Source: Luteimonas gilva (GTDB lineage: Bacteria > Pseudomonadota > Gammaproteobacteria > Xanthomonadales > Xanthomonadaceae). Taken from it: a stretch of DNA of 64,000 nt. The stretch covers positions 372,001-436,000 of the forward strand of contig NZ_SZUA01000002.1 in the NCBI RefSeq assembly GCF_005239095.1. The letters are read 5' to 3'. Below, piece by piece: positions 1 to 8,094 of this stretch. The first letter of the stretch is position 1. Every line of letters begins with the position of its first letter. The notes beneath the pieces were generated by a model. That model was not told where the DNA came from, searched no databases, and saw only the letters and a program-made list of their open reading frames with translations. The position numbers were made by a program, and so were the translations under genes.

Positions 1-16
1 TCGCGCCGAACTCGGA

Positions 17-367
17 TCAGCAGAATTCGGCGACCGGCCGCACTTCGACGCAGCCCAGCCGGCCGGCGGGAATGTCCGATGCGATCCGGAGCGCATCGTC
101 CAGATCCTGCGCTTCGATCAGCACGAATCCGCCCAATTGCTCCTTGGTCTCGGCGAAGGGTCCGTCGGTCGCGGAGACGCGGCCTTCGCGATGGCGAAGC
201 GTGGTGGCCATCGCCACCGGCTGCAGCGGATGCGAGGCGATCAGGCGCCCGTCTTCCTGTAAGGCCCGCTCGAACGCCTCGGAATCGCGGATGCAGGCCT
301 GGCCGGCCTCCGCGGACAGGGTTTCGAGCCGTTTTTCGTCGAAATAGATCAGGCAGAGGTACTTCAT
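17..367 (-). CDS. YciI/DGPF-domain protein
   Basis: A small protein of 116 residues with the ferredoxin-like YCII/DGPF fold. The signature DGPFAETKEQLGGF lies in the second half and the N-terminus MKYLCLIYF is typical of the family. The biochemical function is unknown. Members are often encoded next to an ECF sigma factor; here the gene reads off the left edge of the window, so such a partner could lie just outside. Two ATGs are possible (373 and 367). The GGAAGGA sequence abuts the first and sits 6 nt from the second, so 367 is preferred. Confidence 0.85.
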   Translation of the reverse strand: MKYLCLIYFDEKRLETLSAEAGQACIRDSEAFERALQEDGRLIASHPLQPVAMATTLRHREGRVSATDGPFAETKEQLGGFVLIEAQDLDDALRIASDIPAGRLGCVEVRPVAEFC

Positions 368-397
368 GAACATTCCTTCCGGCAGGGGTCATGAAGT

Positions 398-612
398 CGT
401 CGCTCGGGGAGGGGCGGAATCGACATCGCAGCCTCCGCCTCTCCCCTTGGGGCGAGACTGCACTGCTTACGCGCCATGGCGCGCGTGTGCAGTTGAGCGC
501 TCGCGCCGTTGGCGCGGGCTGGGGCGCGAAGCGAGGGTTGGGGTGAGGGTTCGGAGTACGACGCAGTTCCAGCTAGCGTCGCTTCGCCGTACCCTCATCC
601 GCCCTTCGGCCA
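398..612. repeat. CTCACCC/GAGGGTTCGG composite repeat, copy 1
   Basis: This fills the gap between the YciI-like gene and the small hypothetical gene. It contains GGGTGAGGGTTCGG paired with an inverted CCGTACCCTCATCCGCCC about 50 bp away, preceded by CTCTCCCC and GCGCCATGGCGCGC blocks. The same blocks recur near 13.35-13.57 kb and 55.27-55.45 kb. No gene is supported inside it. Confidence 0.6.
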
Positions 613-624
613 CCACAACGCCGG

Positions 625-870
625 TTAATCGCGGATCTTGAACCCGAGGTTCTCGTCCAAAGACCCATCCGACTTGAGCAGCGCGTGGCGCTTGCCGCTG
701 CGGTCCACGACTACGGGAATAGGGTCCTGGAACATCGGCCGACGCACGAAGCGCAGCGTCCACTGGAATTGCTCCAGCGTTTCCAATGCGGCCAATTGCT
801 GCGGCGTCAGACCGGCGCGCAGAGCGGCGGAGTCGGCATCGCCGGGGCGGCGGCGTTCGCGTCCGAACAT
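625..870 (-). CDS. conserved small hypothetical protein
   Basis: A soluble protein of about 81 residues with an N-terminal basic stretch (MFGRERRRPG). An ordered core follows: LTPQQLAALETLEQFQWTLR, then FVRRPMFQDPIPVVVDR. The ending ENLGFKIRD looks like a short beta-rich domain. I do not recognise a named family; it resembles small conserved proteins of Xanthomonadaceae. The ATG at 870 is chosen, but an in-frame GTG at 912 would add 14 residues. Neither has a convincing Shine-Dalgarno sequence, so the start is uncertain. Confidence 0.6.
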   Translation of the reverse strand: MFGRERRRPGDADSAALRAGLTPQQLAALETLEQFQWTLRFVRRPMFQDPIPVVVDRSGKRHALLKSDGSLDENLGFKIRD

Positions 871-954
871 GGGTCGGCCCGTCGGAGAGACGGGCGCAGT
901 GTGGCCAACCACGGCGTTATGGGGTGTGAAAGCCGTCGCAAAATCCCCTCCTCT

Positions 955-1027
955 GTGGGAGCGGCTTTAGCCGCGAGCTCTTCGGTCGGTCGCGATGAAC
1001 AAAACTCGCGGCTAAAGCCGCTCCCAC
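955..1027. repeat. REP family A inverted pair
   Basis: Two inverted units of GTGGGAGCGGCTTTAGCCGC type are separated by about 25 bp. Each unit is a GTGG head followed by a hairpin (GCGGCT/AGCCGC, TT loop). It lies between the small hypothetical gene and the 3' end of the oxygenase gene. Confidence 0.85.
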
Positions 1028-1038
1028 AGGAGGGCCGC

Positions 1039-1785
1039 TCACGCGGCGTCGTGGAAGATCACGCCCAGGGTGTGGCGCGCGCCGGCGCGTACGCGGCTCA
1101 CGCCGTGCCGCAGATTGACCCGGTAGACGCCGCGCGCGCCTTGCACGGGCCGATGCTGCACCGCGAACGCGACGCCGTCGCCCTGCGCCAGCGGCACCAC
1201 TTCGGCGCGCGACTGCATGCGCGGTCGCTGTTCGGTCAGGACGAATTCGCCGCCGTGGAAATCCGCGCCGGGACGCGACAGCAGGATTGCGACCTGCAGC
1301 GGAAACACGTGCTCGCCGTACAGATCTTGATGCAGGCAGTTGTAGTCGCCCTCGCCGTAGCGCAGCAGCAGCGGCGTCGGCCGGCGCTGGCCGGCCGCGT
1401 GGCAGCGGTCTACGAAATCGGCGTGCCGTTGCGGATAACGCGCATCGACGCCCATCGCTTCGTTCCATCGATTGGCGATCGGCGCCAGGCGCGGATACAG
1501 GTGTTCGCGCAGCGCGGCCACGGTCGCGGGCAGCGGATAGGCGAAATACTGGTATTCGCCGCGGCCGAAGCCGTGGCGGGCCATGACGATGCGGCTGCGG
1601 AACAGGGCCGCATCGTCGTACACGGCGGAGAGCGACGCGCATTCTTCCGCCGTCAGCAAGTTCGGCAGGACCGCGTTTCCGCCCGCGTCCAGCGCATCGC
1701 CGATCCCGTTCCAATCCAGGCCGGCGATGCGCGCGGCGAGCTCGGGCGCCGCGGCGCCGGACCTGCGCAGCGGCGCGACGCTCAC
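1039..1785 (-). CDS. 2OG-Fe(II) oxygenase, COG3826-like
   Basis: A protein of 248 residues of the non-heme iron, 2-oxoglutarate dioxygenase class. The iron site is visible as HQD at residues 152-154 and a distal histidine in LRHGVSR (about 227). Basic residues follow in RAGARHTLGVIFHD, probably for 2-oxoglutarate binding. It best fits the COG3826/Oxygenase-NA group, which has been linked to damaged DNA. It starts at a GTG that overlaps the Ada stop codon (GTGA), so it is translationally coupled to Ada. This parallels the E. coli ada-alkB operon, but the protein is not AlkB itself. Its substrate is inferred. Confidence 0.82.
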   Translation of the reverse strand: MSVAPLRRSGAAAPELAARIAGLDWNGIGDALDAGGNAVLPNLLTAEECASLSAVYDDAALFRSRIVMARHGFGRGEYQYFAYPLPATVAALREHLYPRLAPIANRWNEAMGVDARYPQRHADFVDRCHAAGQRRPTPLLLRYGEGDYNCLHQDLYGEHVFPLQVAILLSRPGADFHGGEFVLTEQRPRMQSRAEVVPLAQGDGVAFAVQHRPVQGARGVYRVNLRHGVSRVRAGARHTLGVIFHDAA

Positions 1786-2567
1786 GCCTGCGCCTCGCGC
1801 GCGAGCAGGGCGCGTTTGCGCGCGACGCCCCAGCGATAGCCCGACAGCGAGCCGTCGCTCTTGATCACGCGATGGCAAGGGATGGCCACGGCGAGCGGAT
1901 TGGCCGCGCAAGCCTGCGCCACTTCGCGCGCCGCGCGCGGTTCGCCGATCCGGCGCGCGATGTCGCCGTAGCTGGCGGTAGCGCCGGCGGGGATGTCGCG
2001 CAGGGCGTTCCAAACGCGTCGCTGGAAATCGTCGCCGTGCGCGTCCAGCGGCAGATCCAGGCCGCGTTGCGGCCGGTTGACGAAGCCGGCGATCGCGGCG
2101 AGTTCGAGTTCCAGGCCTACCTCGTCGCTGAGCAAGTCGGCATCGGGAAAGCGCGAGCGCAGGTCGGCGAGCAGGCTTTCGCCGTCGCGGCCTGGCAGGA
2201 TCGCGCAAATGCCGCGTTCGCTGCGCGCGACCAGCAACCGGCCCATCGCAGAAGGGCCGATCGCGTAACGGATGCGTTCGCGCCCGGCGGAATCGGCCGC
2301 TGCTGCGAAGCGCTCGGGCTTGCAGCGCTTGCACGGCCGGAAGCCGGCGCGTTCGGCGTCGGCGGTACTGGCGTGGAAACGGACGTTTTCCGGCCGGGCC
2401 AGGCGCGCCGCGCAGGAAGGCTTGCAGTACACGCCTGTGCTGGCGACGGAATAATAGAAACGGCCATCGGCGGCCTTGTTGCGGGAAACGACGTCTTGCC
2501 AGCGCGGGTCCTGCGATGTGGCACGGGCGGCGTCGTTGCGCGAAATGGAAGTAGCGATGGTGTTCAT
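1782..2567 (-). CDS. Ada-type methyltransferase lacking AraC domain
   Basis: A protein of 261 residues that repairs alkylated DNA by suicide methyl transfer. Residues 30-85 form the Ada zinc domain with Cys48, Cys52, Cys79 and Cys82. After PCKRCKPE the sequence jumps to RIRYAIGPSAMGRLLVA, the start of the Ogt-like domain, which carries PCHRV with nucleophile Cys231. The roughly 90-residue AraC helix-turn-helix of E. coli Ada (354 aa) is absent, with reading frame and both flanking domains intact. The protein should keep phosphotriester and O6-methylguanine repair but cannot activate promoters in the usual way. ATG 2567 has an AGGAG site; an upstream ATG at 2645 has no such support. Confidence 0.9.
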   Translation of the reverse strand: MNTIATSISRNDAARATSQDPRWQDVVSRNKAADGRFYYSVASTGVYCKPSCAARLARPENVRFHASTADAERAGFRPCKRCKPERFAAAADSAGRERIRYAIGPSAMGRLLVARSERGICAILPGRDGESLLADLRSRFPDADLLSDEVGLELELAAIAGFVNRPQRGLDLPLDAHGDDFQRRVWNALRDIPAGATASYGDIARRIGEPRAAREVAQACAANPLAVAIPCHRVIKSDGSLSGYRWGVARKRALLAREAQA

Positions 2568-2681
2568 GTTGCGCTCCTTTTTCGGGATGAGCGCAATGTA
2601 TCGCCGGGCTTTGGGAGGAAATATCCGCGTCTTGCTCACCCTCACCCAACCCTCTCCCGCTTCGCAGGAGAGGGCTCGAGC

Positions 2682-3479
2682 TTACGGCTCCGCGGCGATT
2701 TCCGTTTTCAGGAAATCCAGGGTTTGCTCCAGTATCCGCACGGTGGCGTCGTCCGGATTGCGCACTTCGAAGGCATGCAGGCCGTTGGGCTGGCGCAGCA
2801 CGCTTACCCGCGCGCCCGCCTGCCGCGCCGCGGCGGCGAATGCGGGAGCGCTCTGGTCGGGCACCACTTCGTCGCGCCCGGCGCGCACCACCAGGATCGG
2901 CAACCCCGCGACATCGGCGCCGGCGAGCGCTTCCGTCGCCGGCCGCCAATCGCCGTAGAAGCCGGCCAGGCAGCGCGGCCGCAGCGCAGTGTCGCGCAGC
3001 GCGTACGGCACCACGGCGGCCACGCCGGCCGAGAACGTGATCACGCACGGGCGCGCGGCGTCGATGCCGTACTCGCTGGCGTGCGCGCGCAGGTGCGCGT
3101 AGGCGTCGCCGATCTGCGCGGTATCGCGCAGATGGCCGTCCCAGCCGATGGCGGCGACCGCCGCGCCGGTGCGCGCGACGATCTGGGTGGCCCAACTGCG
3201 CATCAGCGGCGCGCCGCGCAAACCCGAAGCGGCCGGCGCGCCGCCGTGGACCAGCAGGATGAGGCGCGGCGCAGCGGCAGACGCCGCGGGGAGGTACAGG
3301 TCGTACGCGTAGTCGGCGCTGGCGCCGCGATAGCTGCGCGCGGGAAGTTCGCGCACCGGGCCGGGCGCGCGCAGCGGCAAGGTCTGCATGGCCGCATCGC
3401 GCAGGGAAACGGTCGCGGTGCGGGTGGCGCACGCGGCGCAGGCCAGGCAGAGGACGATGGCGGCGAAACGGCACTTCAC
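2682..3479 (-). CDS. alpha/beta hydrolase, exported
   Basis: A protein of 265 residues with a dienelactone-hydrolase-like alpha/beta fold. An oxyanion-type LVHGG occurs near residue 70. The nucleophile elbow ITFSAGVA has Thr in place of the first Gly of GxSxG. RAGRDEVVP supplies the acid and NGLHAFE the histidine. The N-terminus from GTG 3479 is a signal peptide (FAAIVLCLACAACATR). Two cysteines lie near the cleavage site, but the lipobox is imperfect, so a lipoprotein is only possible. The substrate is unknown. A short CTCACCC-type repeat lies between it and the Ada start. Confidence 0.8.
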   Translation of the reverse strand: MKCRFAAIVLCLACAACATRTATVSLRDAAMQTLPLRAPGPVRELPARSYRGASADYAYDLYLPAASAAAPRLILLVHGGAPAASGLRGAPLMRSWATQIVARTGAAVAAIGWDGHLRDTAQIGDAYAHLRAHASEYGIDAARPCVITFSAGVAAVVPYALRDTALRPRCLAGFYGDWRPATEALAGADVAGLPILVVRAGRDEVVPDQSAPAFAAAARQAGARVSVLRQPNGLHAFEVRNPDDATVRILEQTLDFLKTEIAAEP

Positions 3480-3504
3480 GTGTCTTCCCCAGCGCCGGCG
3501 ATGG

Positions 3505-3939
3505 TCAATCCGGCAGCGCGATCCCGAAATGGAAGGCCTCGATCCGCAGCCCTTCGCGCAGATAAAAAGCGTGCGCATCCTTGCGGTGCGTGCCCGAATC
3601 CAATTGCAGTTTCGCGCAACCTTGCCGCCGCGCTTCGTCCTTCAGCCAATCCAGCAGCGCTTTGCCGTAGCCGCGGCTGCGCACGGTTTGATCGGTGACC
3701 AGATCGTCGACGTACAAATGCAAGCCGTAGGCCAGGTTCTCGTGCACGCGCCAGCCCGCGTAGGCGCGCGCGGCGCCGCCGTCGTACAGGCCGGTGGCGC
3801 GGAACGTGCCTTGCGCCTGGCGCAAGGCTTGTTCGACGAAGCGGTCTTCGTCCAGATGCGGGCGCAATTGCTGCGCGACCGGCCAGATCGTGCGCAGTTC
3901 GGCCGCCGTGGTCAGCGGCCGGATTTCGAATTCGCTCAT
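3505..3939 (-). CDS. GNAT acetyltransferase
   Basis: A protein of 144 residues with the GNAT fold. The acetyl-CoA pyrophosphate loop is RSRGYGKALLDWL (consensus R/Q-x-x-G-x-G/A), followed by GTHRKDAHAFYLREGL, the usual beta5-alpha4 element. The acceptor substrate is not evident. It starts at ATG 3939, only 5 nt beyond the stop of the DUF2782 gene, so the two are probably co-transcribed. The hydrolase gene follows 25 nt downstream. Confidence 0.9.
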   Translation of the reverse strand: MSEFEIRPLTTAAELRTIWPVAQQLRPHLDEDRFVEQALRQAQGTFRATGLYDGGAARAYAGWRVHENLAYGLHLYVDDLVTDQTVRSRGYGKALLDWLKDEARRQGCAKLQLDSGTHRKDAHAFYLREGLRIEAFHFGIALPD

Positions 3940-3944
3940 GGGGA

Positions 3945-4241
3945 TCAGAAACTGAAGAGTTTGAAGTACACCGGCGAGATGCCGTCCTTGGTGTTGTCGA
4001 TCTGGCCGTCGCCGTCCGAATCGATCAAGTAATAGACCGGTCCGCGCGCCGGCGTCACCTTCACCGTGTGCAGGCGGCCGTTCACCCGCCATTCCTCGAT
4101 GGTGTCGCCGTTGGGTTCGACGCGGACGTTGCTGACGGCGTCGGCCGGAATCGCCGGCGCGCCGCCGCCCATGCTGGCGCAGGCGGGCAACAACAGGACG
4201 GCGGCCAGGGCGCCGGTGCGGAACAGGGTGGAGAGGTTCAT
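3945..4241 (-). CDS. DUF2782 lipoprotein
   Basis: A small envelope protein of 98 residues with a signal peptide and a clear lipobox (LLPAC). The mature part holds one DUF2782 domain: VRVEPNGDTIEEWRVNGR, then the calcium-site-like DSDGDGQID. Function is unknown. It is divergently placed from polA, and the 101-bp gap should hold both promoters. The ATG at 4241 puts the signal peptide at the N-terminus; the upstream ATG at 4286 would bury it. Confidence 0.88.
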   Translation of the reverse strand: MNLSTLFRTGALAAVLLLPACASMGGGAPAIPADAVSNVRVEPNGDTIEEWRVNGRLHTVKVTPARGPVYYLIDSDGDGQIDNTKDGISPVYFKLFSF

Positions 4242-4342
4242 GGCGCGGCTCCAGCGGTCTCTGGGGCCATTATGCGCCGGCGCCACGTCGGCGGGGCGTG
4301 CACATCGCCGGTGCGGCGACGGCGGGCAGGTAGAATCCGGGC

Positions 4343-7084
4343 ATGAAACGACTCGTCCTGATCGATGGCTCCAGCTATCTCTACCGCGCCTTCCACGCGT
4401 TGCCGCCGTTGAGCAACGCGGCCGGCGAACCGACCGGCGCGCTGTTCGGCGTGGTCAACATGCTGCGCGCCCACTTGAAGGAGCGGCCCGATTTCGCCGC
4501 ATTCGTGGTCGACGCGCCCGGCAAGACCTTCCGCGACGATCTGTACCCGCAATACAAGGCCAACCGCCCGCCGATGCCCGACGACCTGCGCGCCCAGATG
4601 CAGCCGATGTGCGAGATCGTGCAGGCGCTGGGCTTCCCGATCCTGCGCATGGAGGGCGTGGAAGCGGACGATGTCATCGGCACGCTGGCGCTGCAGGCCG
4701 CCGCGCAGGGCATCGACGTCACCATTTCCACCGGCGACAAGGATTTCGCGCAGTTGGTGCGGCCAGGCGTCGCGTTGGTGAACACGATGAGCGGCAGCCG
4801 CCTGGATTCGGACCAGACGGTGTTCGACAAGTTCGGCGTGCATCCGAACCAGGTGATCGATCTGCTGGCGCTGATGGGCGACGCAGTCGACAACGTGCCG
4901 GGCGTGGAGAAATGCGGCCCCAAGACCGCGGCCAAGTGGCTGGCCGAATACGGCTCGCTGGACGGCGTGTTGGCCCATGCCAGCGAGATCAAGGGCAAGA
5001 TCGGCGACAACCTGCGCGCGGCGGCCGAACGCCTGCCGCTGAACCGCGCGCTGGTGACGATCAAGACCGACGTCGAACTCGGCGGCGGCCCGGAATCGCT
5101 GGTGCTGCGCGAACGCGACGTCGACAGCCTGCGCACGCTGTTCGCCCGCTACGGCTTCAACCAAGCATTGAAGGAATTGGACGGCGCCGCGCCGGCTCAG
5201 GCGGCGGGTAAAGCGGGCGGCAAGGTTGCGGCCGCGCCGGCAGCCGCCGCGGACCTCGACCCCGCGCTGTCGGCGCCCGGCGTTTACGAAACCGTTTTGC
5301 TGCCCGCGCAACTGGAGGCATGGATCGAACGCCTGCGCGCGGCGGACGAGTTCGCGTTCGACTGCGAGACCGACAACATCGATCCGATGCAGGCCAACCT
5401 GGTCGGCCTGAGCTTCTGCGTAGAACCCGGCACTGCGGCGTATCTGCCGCTGGGCCACGACTACCCCGGCGCGCCCGAACAGTTGGACCGCGCGCAGACC
5501 CTGGCCGCATTGGCGCCGCTATTCGCCGATCCGGCCAAGAAAAAGCTGGGCCAGCACGGCAAGTACGACCTGCACGTGCTGCGCCGGTTGGGCTTGAAGG
5601 TGGGCAACTACGCCGACGACACCCTGCTGGAAAGCTTCGTGCTGACGTCCGGCATCAGCCGCCACGATCTGGATTCGCTGGCGATGCGCTATCTCGGCTA
5701 CGGGACGGTCAAGTACGAGGACGTCGCCGGCAAGGGCAGCAAGTCGATCCCGTTCTCGGCGGTGTCGATCGAGGACGCGACCCGCTACGCCGCCGAAGAC
5801 GCGGACGTGACCTTGCGCGTGCATCGCGTGCTGGCGCCCAAGCTCGCGGCCGAAGCCGGACTCACGTTCGTGTACCGCGAGATCGAGATGCCGCTGGTGC
5901 CCGTGCTGGAGCGGGTGGAGGCCAACGGCGTGATGATCGACGCCAACGAGCTGCGCCGGCAGAGCGCGGACCTGTCCAAGCGCATGCTCGCCGCGCAGCA
6001 GAAGGCCACCGAGCTGGTCGGGCGCGCGGTCAACCTGGATTCGCCCAAGCAGCTGGGCGCATTGCTGTACGACGAACTGAAGCTGCCGGCGCTGGTGAAG
6101 ACGCCTTCGGGGCAGCCTTCGACGAACGAGGAAGCGCTGGAGGCGATCGCCGACCAGCACGAACTGCCGCGTACCATCCTCGAATACCGCGCTTTGGCGA
6201 AATTGCGCAGCACCTACACCGACAAACTGGCCGACAACGTCAATCCGCAGACCGGGCGCGTCCACACCAGCTACCACCAGGCCGGCGCGGCGACGGGCCG
6301 CATCGCATCGTCCGAACCGAACCTGCAGAACATCCCGATCCGCACCGAGGACGGACGCCGCATCCGCCGCGCCTTCGTCGCGCCGCCGGGACGCAAATTG
6401 GTGGCCTGCGACTATTCGCAGATCGAATTGCGGATCATGGCCCACCTGTCCGAGGACGCCGGCCTGCTGCGCGCGTTCGAAGCGGGCACCGACATCCACC
6501 GCGCCACCGCGGCCGAAGTGTTCGGACGCAAGCTGGACGAGGTCACCGCGAACGAGCGCCGCGCCGCGAAAGCGATCAACTTCGGCCTGATGTACGGCAT
6601 GAGCGCGTTCGGCCTGGCGCGCCAGCTGAGCATTCCCCGCGGCGAGGCGCAGGATTACATCGCCCTGTACTTCAGCCGCTATCCTGGCGTGCGCGATTTC
6701 ATGGAGCGCACCCGCCAGCAGGCGCGCGAGCAAGGCTACGTGGAAACCGTGTTCGGCCGCCGCCTGCATCTGGACTACATCCAGAAGGGCACCGCCGCCC
6801 AGCGCGCCAGCGCCGAGCGCGCCGCGATCAACGCGCCGATGCAGGGCACCGCCGCGGACATCATCAAGCGGGCGATGGTGTCCATCGACGCCTGGCTGGC
6901 CGATCACCGCGATCGCGCGCTGATGATCCTGCAGGTGCACGACGAACTGGTGTTCGAGACCGAAGCCGGCTTCGTCGATACCTTGTTGGCCGAAGCGGGC
7001 AAGCGCATGTCCGCAGCGGCGGAACTGCGCGTTCCATTGGTGGTCGATAGCGGGGTGGGCGACAACTGGGACGAGGCGCATTGA
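4343..7084 (+). CDS. polA: DNA polymerase I
   Basis: A full-length enzyme of 913 residues for gap filling and primer removal. The 5' nuclease domain (about 1-290) has EGVEADDVIGTLA and STGDKDFAQLV. The 3'-5' exonuclease has its acidic residues intact (FDCETD at about 338, DDTLLESF, YAAEDADVTLRVH), so proofreading should be active. The polymerase domain has DYSQIELRI (about 690), RRAAKAINFGLMYG and QVHDELVFE (about 863). An Ala/Pro-rich linker joins the nuclease and exonuclease domains. The ATG is unambiguous. Confidence 0.98.
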   Translation: MKRLVLIDGSSYLYRAFHALPPLSNAAGEPTGALFGVVNMLRAHLKERPDFAAFVVDAPGKTFRDDLYPQYKANRPPMPDDLRAQMQPMCEIVQALGFPILRMEGVEADDVIGTLALQAAAQGIDVTISTGDKDFAQLVRPGVALVNTMSGSRLDSDQTVFDKFGVHPNQVIDLLALMGDAVDNVPGVEKCGPKTAAKWLAEYGSLDGVLAHASEIKGKIGDNLRAAAERLPLNRALVTIKTDVELGGGPESLVLRERDVDSLRTLFARYGFNQALKELDGAAPAQAAGKAGGKVAAAPAAAADLDPALSAPGVYETVLLPAQLEAWIERLRAADEFAFDCETDNIDPMQANLVGLSFCVEPGTAAYLPLGHDYPGAPEQLDRAQTLAALAPLFADPAKKKLGQHGKYDLHVLRRLGLKVGNYADDTLLESFVLTSGISRHDLDSLAMRYLGYGTVKYEDVAGKGSKSIPFSAVSIEDATRYAAEDADVTLRVHRVLAPKLAAEAGLTFVYREIEMPLVPVLERVEANGVMIDANELRRQSADLSKRMLAAQQKATELVGRAVNLDSPKQLGALLYDELKLPALVKTPSGQPSTNEEALEAIADQHELPRTILEYRALAKLRSTYTDKLADNVNPQTGRVHTSYHQAGAATGRIASSEPNLQNIPIRTEDGRRIRRAFVAPPGRKLVACDYSQIELRIMAHLSEDAGLLRAFEAGTDIHRATAAEVFGRKLDEVTANERRAAKAINFGLMYGMSAFGLARQLSIPRGEAQDYIALYFSRYPGVRDFMERTRQQAREQGYVETVFGRRLHLDYIQKGTAAQRASAERAAINAPMQGTAADIIKRAMVSIDAWLADHRDRALMILQVHDELVFETEAGFVDTLLAEAGKRMSAAAELRVPLVVDSGVGDNWDEAH

Positions 7085-7089
7085 TTCTT

Positions 7090-7162
7090 GTGGGAGCGGC
7101 TTTAGCCGCGAGCTCTGCCAAGATGCGAGGTAAAAAAAGCTCGCGGCTAAAGCCGCTCCCAC
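7090..7162. repeat. REP family A inverted pair
   Basis: Two near-perfect inverted units of GTGGGAGCGGCTTTAGCCGC with a 25-bp spacer, beginning 5 bp after the polA stop codon. In transcripts it forms a strong stem and could act as a 3' mRNA end. Confidence 0.88.
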
Positions 7163-7259
7163 AAGAAACCGGCAGGTAAACGCAAGCTGAATCCAACAAT
7201 TTATTAACTGTCAGCTTCACGAACTATCAATCCGACGAGTGGTCAGATACACCCGTGAC

Positions 7260-7379
7260 GGATGCAACGTCCGGCACAGATCTCTCCCTCCCCTGGAGTG
7301 ATCCCCGGAACGAAGACTACTCCCCAAGTCCCGTTCCCCCGAGCCCCGCCGGCCCCCCCTGCCTGCGGGGCTTTTTATT
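7260..7379 (+). ncRNA. candidate sX13-like small RNA
   Basis: A stretch of about 120 nt between polA and the DUF421 gene looks like a trans-acting sRNA. Four C-tracts (7290-7293, 7303-7306, 7322-7325, 7336-7340) lie upstream of a GC hairpin with a U-tract. Xanthomonas sX13 is a roughly 115-nt RNA with C-rich loops that pair with G-rich mRNA sites, and as I recall it maps next to polA; Spot 42 and ErsA also lie downstream of polA. The 5' end is estimated, and no strong promoter is visible (a weak TACACC lies at about 7248). No ORF is supported here. Confidence 0.6.
7342..7379 (+). terminator. Rho-independent terminator of the candidate sRNA
   Basis: The stem AGCCCCGC/GCGGGGCT (7342-7349 with 7365-7372) has a C-rich loop and is followed by TTTTATT. 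Confidence 0.8.
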
Positions 7380-7440
7380 GCCCGGATTTCGGCCGCGCCG
7401 CGGATTGGGCTAAGTTGCCGCCACCGGCCCAGGAGGCGAC

Positions 7441-7956
7441 ATGAACGACCTGCTCCAGCTGTCCGCGCCTTGGTGGCACTTCGTGCTGCGCGCCCTGGCC
7501 ATCTATCTGATGGTGATGTTGCTGGTCCGGGTTTCGGGCAAACGCGCCGTGGGCCAGTTCACGCCCTTCGACCTGGTTCTGCTGATCCTGATCGGCAACG
7601 CCGTCCAGAACGGCCTGAACGGCGGCGACAATTCCTTGGTCGGGGCGGCGATCCTGGCGATCTGCCTGATCGCGCTGAACTACCTGGCGGCTTGGCTGTC
7701 CTCGCGCAGCGCGACGGCGCGCAAGGTGATCGAAGGCGTGCCGACCGTGCTCGCCAAGGACGGCCACGTCTTCCAGGAGGTGCTGCGGCGCGAACTGGTC
7801 AGCAAGGCCGACTTCCACGAAGCGATGCGCCAGGCCGGATGCCGCGACGTCGCGCATATCCAACTGGCGACGCTGGAGACCGACGGCCACATCACCTTGT
7901 TGATGGACGAGGCCGGCAAGCATTCGCCGCCGCCCGATCCGCCGCCGCCCGGTTGA
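7441..7956 (+). CDS. DUF421/YetF-like membrane protein
   Basis: A protein of 171 residues. The N-terminal half has about three membrane helices (LRALAIYLMVMLLVRVSGKR, FDLVLLILIGNAVQNGL, AAILAICLIALNYLAAWL). The C-terminal part is a DUF421 soluble domain with VIEGVPTVLAKDG and a Pro-rich end. RVSGKRAVGQFTPFDLVLLI is the family signature. YetF proteins are inner-membrane proteins of unclear role. GGAGG precedes the ATG at the usual distance. Confidence 0.9.
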   Translation: MNDLLQLSAPWWHFVLRALAIYLMVMLLVRVSGKRAVGQFTPFDLVLLILIGNAVQNGLNGGDNSLVGAAILAICLIALNYLAAWLSSRSATARKVIEGVPTVLAKDGHVFQEVLRRELVSKADFHEAMRQAGCRDVAHIQLATLETDGHITLLMDEAGKHSPPPDPPPPG

Positions 7957-7971
7957 GTTTGCCTAGCTTGT

Positions 7972-8082
7972 GTAGAGCGGAGCTTTGCTCCGCTGCTCTT
8001 GCTGTTGCTTTGTAGAGCGGGGCTTGCCCCGCTGCTTGGATCGCGCCGGGTCCGAAGAGCAGCGGAGCAAGCTCCGCTCTAC
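7972..8082. repeat. REP family B cluster (three units)
   Basis: There are two direct GTAG-headed units (7972-7998 and 8012-8037) and one inverted unit (8057-8082). The first and third have a GGAGC/GCTCC stem. The middle unit has GGGGC/GCCCC, a compensatory change that keeps the hairpin. The cluster separates the convergent DUF421 and hemF genes. Confidence 0.88.
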
Positions 8083-8094
8083 AAAGCGAAAGCG

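Noticed and set aside
2565-2645. Longer Ada N-terminus from the ATG at 2645
   Set aside because: No ribosome-binding site, and the extra 26 residues do not match Ada; AGGAG directly precedes the ATG at 2567.
1039-3474. 811-residue open frame on the minus strand running through the Ada and hydrolase genes
   Set aside because: Only its C-terminal 248 residues (the oxygenase) look like protein. The rest is Arg/Ala-rich out-of-frame reading of real genes, as expected at this GC content.
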